From the NCBI GenBank assembly GCA_030150135.1, contig JASLGO010000132.1, positions 1 through 17,307 of the forward strand: a stretch of DNA of 17,307 nt, read 5' to 3'. Below, one piece after another: positions 13,840 through 17,307 of this stretch. This DNA comes from Aquirhabdus sp. GTDB taxonomy: Bacteria; Pseudomonadota; Gammaproteobacteria; Pseudomonadales; Moraxellaceae. Under the pieces are notes generated by a model, which was not told the DNA's origin, searched no databases, and saw only the letters and a list, made by a program, of their open reading frames with translations. Within the stretch, counting starts at the first letter, position 1. Every line of letters starts with the position of its first letter. The position numbers were made by a program, and so were the translations under genes.

Positions 13840-15066
13840 TTATGCCTCGAAACGTTTGAAAATCAAACTGGCATTGGTGCCACCAAATCCAAAGCTATTT
13901 GAAAGGATCACATTCAGCTTTGCTGGTCGTGTTGTTTGGACGATGTCTAGTCCTGCGGCTTCAGGATCAAGTTCGGTGATATTGATTGAGGGTGCAATAA
14001 AGTCATTTTCCATCATCAATAAACAATAGATCGCTTCTTGTACACCAGCAGCGCCTAAGCTGTGTCCACTCATTGATTTTGTTGAACTAATTGCAGGTGC
14101 TTTATCACCAAATACTTCACGGATGGCATTGAGCTCTGCAGAGTCTCCGACAGGTGTTGATGTGCCGTGGGTATTGAGATAGTCGATCTCAGTGACATCA
14201 TGTTGAGCGGCCATGTCGAGTGCCATTTTCATACAACGGACTGCACCTTCACCACTTGGTGCAACCATATCCAGACCATCCGAAGTTGCGCCATAGCCCA
14301 CAACTTCTGCAATGATTCGAGCGCCACGTGCAATTGCATGATCAAGTGCTTCAACGACGACGATACCACCACCGCCAGCGATGACAAAACCATCGCGATC
14401 TGTTGAATAGGGGCGTGAGGCTGTTGCAGGGTTGTCATTATACTTAGTACTCATTGCACCCATCGCATCAAACAGAATGGATTGTGTCCAATGTTCTTCT
14501 TCACCACCACCTGCGAGTACGATATCTTGTTTTCCTAATTGAATCAGCTCCATGGCGTTACCAATACTATGTGCTGATGATGCACAAGCGGAGCCAATCG
14601 CATAACTGACGCCTTGAAGTTTTAATCCTGTCGCGATTGCAGCAGTCACAGTACTGGTCATCGTACGTGGAACCATAAATGGACCAACCTTACGTGTACC
14701 ACCTTCACGCATTGCATCGGCGCCAGCAACAAGTGAACTTGTCGATGAACCACCTGATCCTGCGATGACACCCACACGAGGATTGAGTGCAATATCTTCA
14801 GGTGCCAGTCCTGCATCTTGGATGGCCGAAAGTGCCGATAAATAACCAAATGTAGAGGCTTCTGCTAAGAAACGTTTGAGTTTGCGATCAATGCTAGAAT
14901 CATCGTATGTTGGGCGACCACTGATGTGGCATTTCATGCCGATATCAACATAACTTTGATTGAAGCTTAAACCTGATTTTCCTTGGCGTAATGAATCAGT
15001 CACCGTCGCGCGGTCATTACCTAGACACGACACAATTCCCATTCCAGTAATTACGACACGACGCAT
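13840..15066 (-). CDS. fabB: Beta-ketoacyl-ACP synthase I
   Basis: A 408-residue condensing enzyme that extends acyl-ACP, and in particular the cis-3-decenoyl-ACP made by FabA, toward unsaturated fatty acids. The Cys-His-His triad is present: G-S-A-C-A-S-S with Cys161, N-T-H-G-T-S-T with His300, and G-H-S-L-G-A-A with His335, plus Lys330. The F-G-F-G-G-T-N-A motif is near the end. Two in-frame ATGs lie six bases apart; GAGGA touches the first (15072) and is 6 bases before the second, so the start is 15066 and the protein opens M-R-R-V-V-I-T-G. It lies 110 bases after fabA and 6 before hemJ. FabF is the main alternative, but pairing with fabA favours FabB. Confidence 0.93.
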   Translation of the reverse strand: MRRVVITGMGIVSCLGNDRATVTDSLRQGKSGLSFNQSYVDIGMKCHISGRPTYDDSSIDRKLKRFLAEASTFGYLSALSAIQDAGLAPEDIALNPRVGVIAGSGGSSTSSLVAGADAMREGGTRKVGPFMVPRTMTSTVTAAIATGLKLQGVSYAIGSACASSAHSIGNAMELIQLGKQDIVLAGGGEEEHWTQSILFDAMGAMSTKYNDNPATASRPYSTDRDGFVIAGGGGIVVVEALDHAIARGARIIAEVVGYGATSDGLDMVAPSGEGAVRCMKMALDMAAQHDVTEIDYLNTHGTSTPVGDSAELNAIREVFGDKAPAISSTKSMSGHSLGAAGVQEAIYCLLMMENDFIAPSINITELDPEAAGLDIVQTTRPAKLNVILSNSFGFGGTNASLIFKRFEA

Positions 15067-15176
15067 GTGCATTCCTCAATCTTAATTTTAAACAGATGAC
15101 GCGTTATTTTTCAGGCATTAATATGCGTTAAATACGATATAGCGATCAATTGCAGTAATGATCAATCGTTTGCTCA

Positions 15177-15686
15177 CTACGAGTGAGTATCAATAAAAAC
15201 ACCACATCGTAAATCTTTAGCAGTGTAAATTAGCGAGTCATCAACAAACATCTCGCCATCCGCGATCGCCACGCACAGACTGCGTTCAACTACACGTTTC
15301 ATATGTAAATGATAACGCACACGAAGATTTTTTGGCAGCACTTGTCCAGTGAACTTTACATCACCGACACCAAGCGCTCGTCCGCGTCCTAAGTTTCCAC
15401 GCCAACCTAAATAAAAACCAACCAATTGCCACATTGCATCTAATCCCAAACAACCAGGCATGACTGAATCAGTGGGAAAGTGGCATTGAAAAAACCACAA
15501 ATCTGGATTGATATCAAATTCGGCGATCACTTCCCCTTTACCGAACAGACCTCCAATATCTGAAATACGCGTAATTCGATCTAACATTAACATCGGCGGC
15601 ATTGGTAGGCGTGCGTTGGATGCGCCAAACAAATGCCCCTCTGCACAAGCAATCAATTCTGCTCTTTCGTATGAGGCTGGACGCAT
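15177..15686 (-). CDS. fabA: 3-hydroxydecanoyl-ACP dehydratase/isomerase
   Basis: A 169-residue hot-dog fold enzyme that dehydrates 3-hydroxydecanoyl-ACP and isomerises the trans-2 product to cis-3, the branch point to unsaturated fatty acids. The active-site histidine is His69 (F-F-Q-C-H-F-P) and the acid Asp83 (P-G-C-L-G-L-D-A-M-W-Q-L). The D-V-K-F-T-G-Q-V-L-P motif follows. Length matches the E. coli enzyme. GGAAG lies just upstream of the ATG. It is the first gene of the fabA-fabB-hemJ operon. Confidence 0.96.
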   Translation of the reverse strand: MRPASYERAELIACAEGHLFGASNARLPMPPMLMLDRITRISDIGGLFGKGEVIAEFDINPDLWFFQCHFPTDSVMPGCLGLDAMWQLVGFYLGWRGNLGRGRALGVGDVKFTGQVLPKNLRVRYHLHMKRVVERSLCVAIADGEMFVDDSLIYTAKDLRCGVFIDTHS

Positions 15687-16077
15687 TGGTCTTCCATGGG
15701 TAGTGTAGTAAGTTTGAAATCATCGAACGAAAGAGATTTCGTAAAATAATTGCTGAGTATTGCATTAGAACATGAAGATACTGTGAACGTAGCGTGTACA
15801 CCCAAAGAAATAGAAATATTCTGATGCCTGATTGAATACACTGTTTTATCTTACTTAGTGCAAAAGATCAGCGATCATCTTGCCATGATTGGTAATTTTT
15901 TAGTGTTTTAATTGGTATATTCTTGTCGTTTTTGCCATGTTATGACGAGTGTATTGATGTTATAAAATCTTTGTATTAAAGGCTTTGTGCCAATGTCTTT
16001 CTATAGTAGTCTTATTGGTGCGAGATCAAATTTGTTTTATGTCAACGGCAATTGAAGAAATCAAGGGAATATATCTT
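15687..16077. other. Divergent intergenic region between fabA and the EcsC gene
   Basis: About 390 AT-rich bases that should hold the fabA operon promoter (minus) and the EcsC gene promoter (plus). I find no clear -35/-10 pair on either strand. An 8-base palindrome GTGTACAC lies at 15794-15801, about 110 bases before the fabA ATG. A TATAAA at 15961 is a possible plus-strand -10. The last ~40 bases may be coding if the EcsC gene uses the earlier ATG. Confidence 0.5.
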
Positions 16078-17064
16078 ATGGAAAAGGCGTGGTATTCCAA
16101 CTCATTCAAAGATCGTATTTCTAATCAAATTAAGAAAGCGGCTGAAACGGGTGATCGAATGTTGACTCAGCTTTCTGAAAGTCAGCGTCGCGAACGTCTA
16201 AATGGTGAGCCTCCTGTTGAATTGGAGGCTAAAGATATTTTTAGAAAACAATTACCAGTATTGGCTGAGCAGCTTGTGGGGTCTCGCCTAAATACAATCG
16301 GAAAATATGTCGCACCAGTAGTTCCCTTTCAAGTTGTCGAAACATTTTCTGAATATGTATTTGAACGAACTGCTGAATTTGCCAATTCAATTAGTAGTGC
16401 CGGACGTATTGCTAAAAGAGCAGGTGTTGATGATATTTTTGAGTTGCGCACTGGTGATATCGCTCGCTGTGATGAATTGGTGCAAGGTGTATTAGAAGAA
16501 AATCGAATAATTGCTCTGACTGAGGGTGGTCTTACAGGTGCAACAGGGTTGCTTGGGGCACTGGTTGATTTACCTTTAGCTTTATTTATTTCTTTACGAG
16601 CGGTCTATCAGATTGCTCATTGTTATGGGTTCGATTTGGATGGTGAGGAAGGGCGGAAACTTGCACTTGAAGCGTTAGCGCATTCAGATTTAGAACTCTT
16701 GGTTGACAAACAAGGTGTGTTGTTGGTGATTGCTGGGATGAAGTCTATTCTTGAATCTGGTGATTTAAGTAGTATTGAAAAGATGATTGGTGGAAGCCAA
16801 GAAGTCATGAGCATGAGTAATATTATTGCCGATTTGACCAAAAGCTTTAATTTACGCAAACCAGCACTTTGGTTATCAAGAACAATGCCATTTATGACAG
16901 GTGCAGCAGGAGCAACATATAATGCGCGGTTAATTGCCAGTGTGATCACGAGTGCACAAGCAACGTTTCGTCAGGCGAGACTCAATGGTGAGCAAGCCGC
17001 TATTGTACAAACGGTTGCAGCAAGTCTGGCTGAAGATCGTGCGGAGAATCGTGATAAGGATTGA
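16078..17064 (+). CDS. EcsC family protein
   Basis: A 328-residue protein of the EcsC family, named for a Bacillus gene in the ecs transporter locus; function in Gram-negatives is unknown. The core is T-E-G-G-L-T-G followed by A-T-G-L-L-G-A-L-V-D-L-P and then a hydrophobic stretch ending A-H-C-Y-G-F-D (about 148-186), the best-kept part of the family. A second Gly/Ala-rich segment, M-T-G-A-A-G-A-T-Y-N-A-R, lies near the end. The N-terminal third is charged and helical. The frame opens earlier, with an ATG at 16039 and a TTG at 15985, but AGGGA lies 9 bases before 16078, the best ribosome site. If 16039 is used the protein is 341 residues. Its own terminator was not found; the rpsL promoter follows. 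Confidence 0.82.
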   Translation: MEKAWYSNSFKDRISNQIKKAAETGDRMLTQLSESQRRERLNGEPPVELEAKDIFRKQLPVLAEQLVGSRLNTIGKYVAPVVPFQVVETFSEYVFERTAEFANSISSAGRIAKRAGVDDIFELRTGDIARCDELVQGVLEENRIIALTEGGLTGATGLLGALVDLPLALFISLRAVYQIAHCYGFDLDGEEGRKLALEALAHSDLELLVDKQGVLLVIAGMKSILESGDLSSIEKMIGGSQEVMSMSNIIADLTKSFNLRKPALWLSRTMPFMTGAAGATYNARLIASVITSAQATFRQARLNGEQAAIVQTVAASLAEDRAENRDKD

Positions 17065-17175
17065 TGATATTTTGTGTTGCGTGATTATATTTTGATTGCG
17101 CAATATGTAATTAAGAGTTTCATGAATTTAAAATAAAAAACATCCTTATTTTGCTTCGAATATTTTTGGGTTTTC

Positions 17176-17204
17176 TTGACCACTTCCTACTCTTGATTTA
17201 GAAT
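17176..17204 (+). promoter_or_regulatory. Strong sigma-70 promoter of rpsL
   Basis: TTGACC (17176-17181), a 17-base spacer, and TAGAAT (17199-17204), each one base from consensus. Transcription should begin near 17211. Confidence 0.85.
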
Positions 17205-17211
17205 ATGTAGC

Positions 17212-17246
17212 CCTCAAAAAGGGGTATGTCCTTTTTGAGGTTTTTT
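17212..17246 (+). terminator. Terminator-shaped hairpin in the rpsL leader (attenuator candidate)
   Basis: CCTCAAAAAGG (17212-17222) and CCTTTTTGAGG (17230-17240) form a perfect 11-bp stem with a 7-base loop, followed by six T. It starts at about +1 or +2 of the predicted rpsL transcript and ends 19 bases before the rpsL start codon. It could instead end EcsC transcription read through from upstream. Confidence 0.8.
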
Positions 17247-17265
17247 ATTCACGGGAGAGAAACTA

Positions 17266-17307
17266 GTGGCAACCACTAACCAATTGATTCGCAAGGGTCG
17301 TAGCAGC
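17266..17307 (+). CDS. rpsL: 30S ribosomal protein S12, N-terminal start (partial)
   Basis: The first 14 codons of rpsL, running off the right edge. S12 sits in the decoding centre of the small subunit and is the site of streptomycin-resistance changes, which lie beyond this window. The start is GTG, and the residues A-T-T-N-Q-L-I-R-K-G-R after it are the near-invariant S12 N-terminus. GGGAG lies 8 bases before the GTG. The usual str operon (rpsG, fusA, tuf) would be expected downstream. Confidence 0.95.
   Translation, partial: MATTNQLIRKGRSS

Overview
The window reads as ordinary chromosomal sequence from a gamma-proteobacterium of the Moraxellaceae, most likely Acinetobacter or a close relative. 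The base composition is AT-rich. EF-P and its maker EarP are of the arginine-rhamnosylation type, the last heme oxidase is HemJ rather than HemG or HemY, methionine synthesis uses MetZ, and fabA-fabB form an operon. These are judged from remembered family sequences; no search was run. There is no prophage, insertion sequence, CRISPR array, tRNA or rRNA.

Layout. The left edge is the 3' end of ilvC and its terminator. Two plus-strand singletons follow, a small four-helix membrane protein and an alpha/beta hydrolase, then a DUF4282-type membrane protein with a long regular repeat tail. A minus-strand block holds a PHA-synthase-like hydrolase, earP and efp, with a separate small Cdd1-like helix-hairpin-helix gene beyond the efp terminator. 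The plus strand then carries metZ, the ybaB-recR pair, an RNase D gene, ycgL, a small membrane protein, and a MoxR ATPase / VWA (CoxE-like) pair. After a small exported-protein gene comes the minus-strand fabA-fabB-hemJ operon. A plus-strand EcsC-family gene and the start of rpsL close the window.

How genes work together. EarP rhamnosylates Arg32 of EF-P, and the two genes sit side by side with the target arginine and the catalytic acids of EarP present. FabA and FabB make the double bond of unsaturated fatty acids and elongate it; hemJ starts 6 bases after fabB and is probably co-translated. YbaB and RecR are the usual DNA-associated pair. The MoxR ATPase and VWA protein form a chaperone-like pair, with a 10-bp hairpin in the gap between them.

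The best leads are non-coding or architectural. A perfect terminator-shaped hairpin begins almost at the predicted +1 of the rpsL transcript. A tail of two 17-residue then five 20-residue repeats fills the DUF4282 protein. A 10-bp inverted repeat brackets the ycgL promoter exactly. Two REP-like palindromes lie in the efp/earP block. No clearly new defence, mobile or biosynthetic system was seen.
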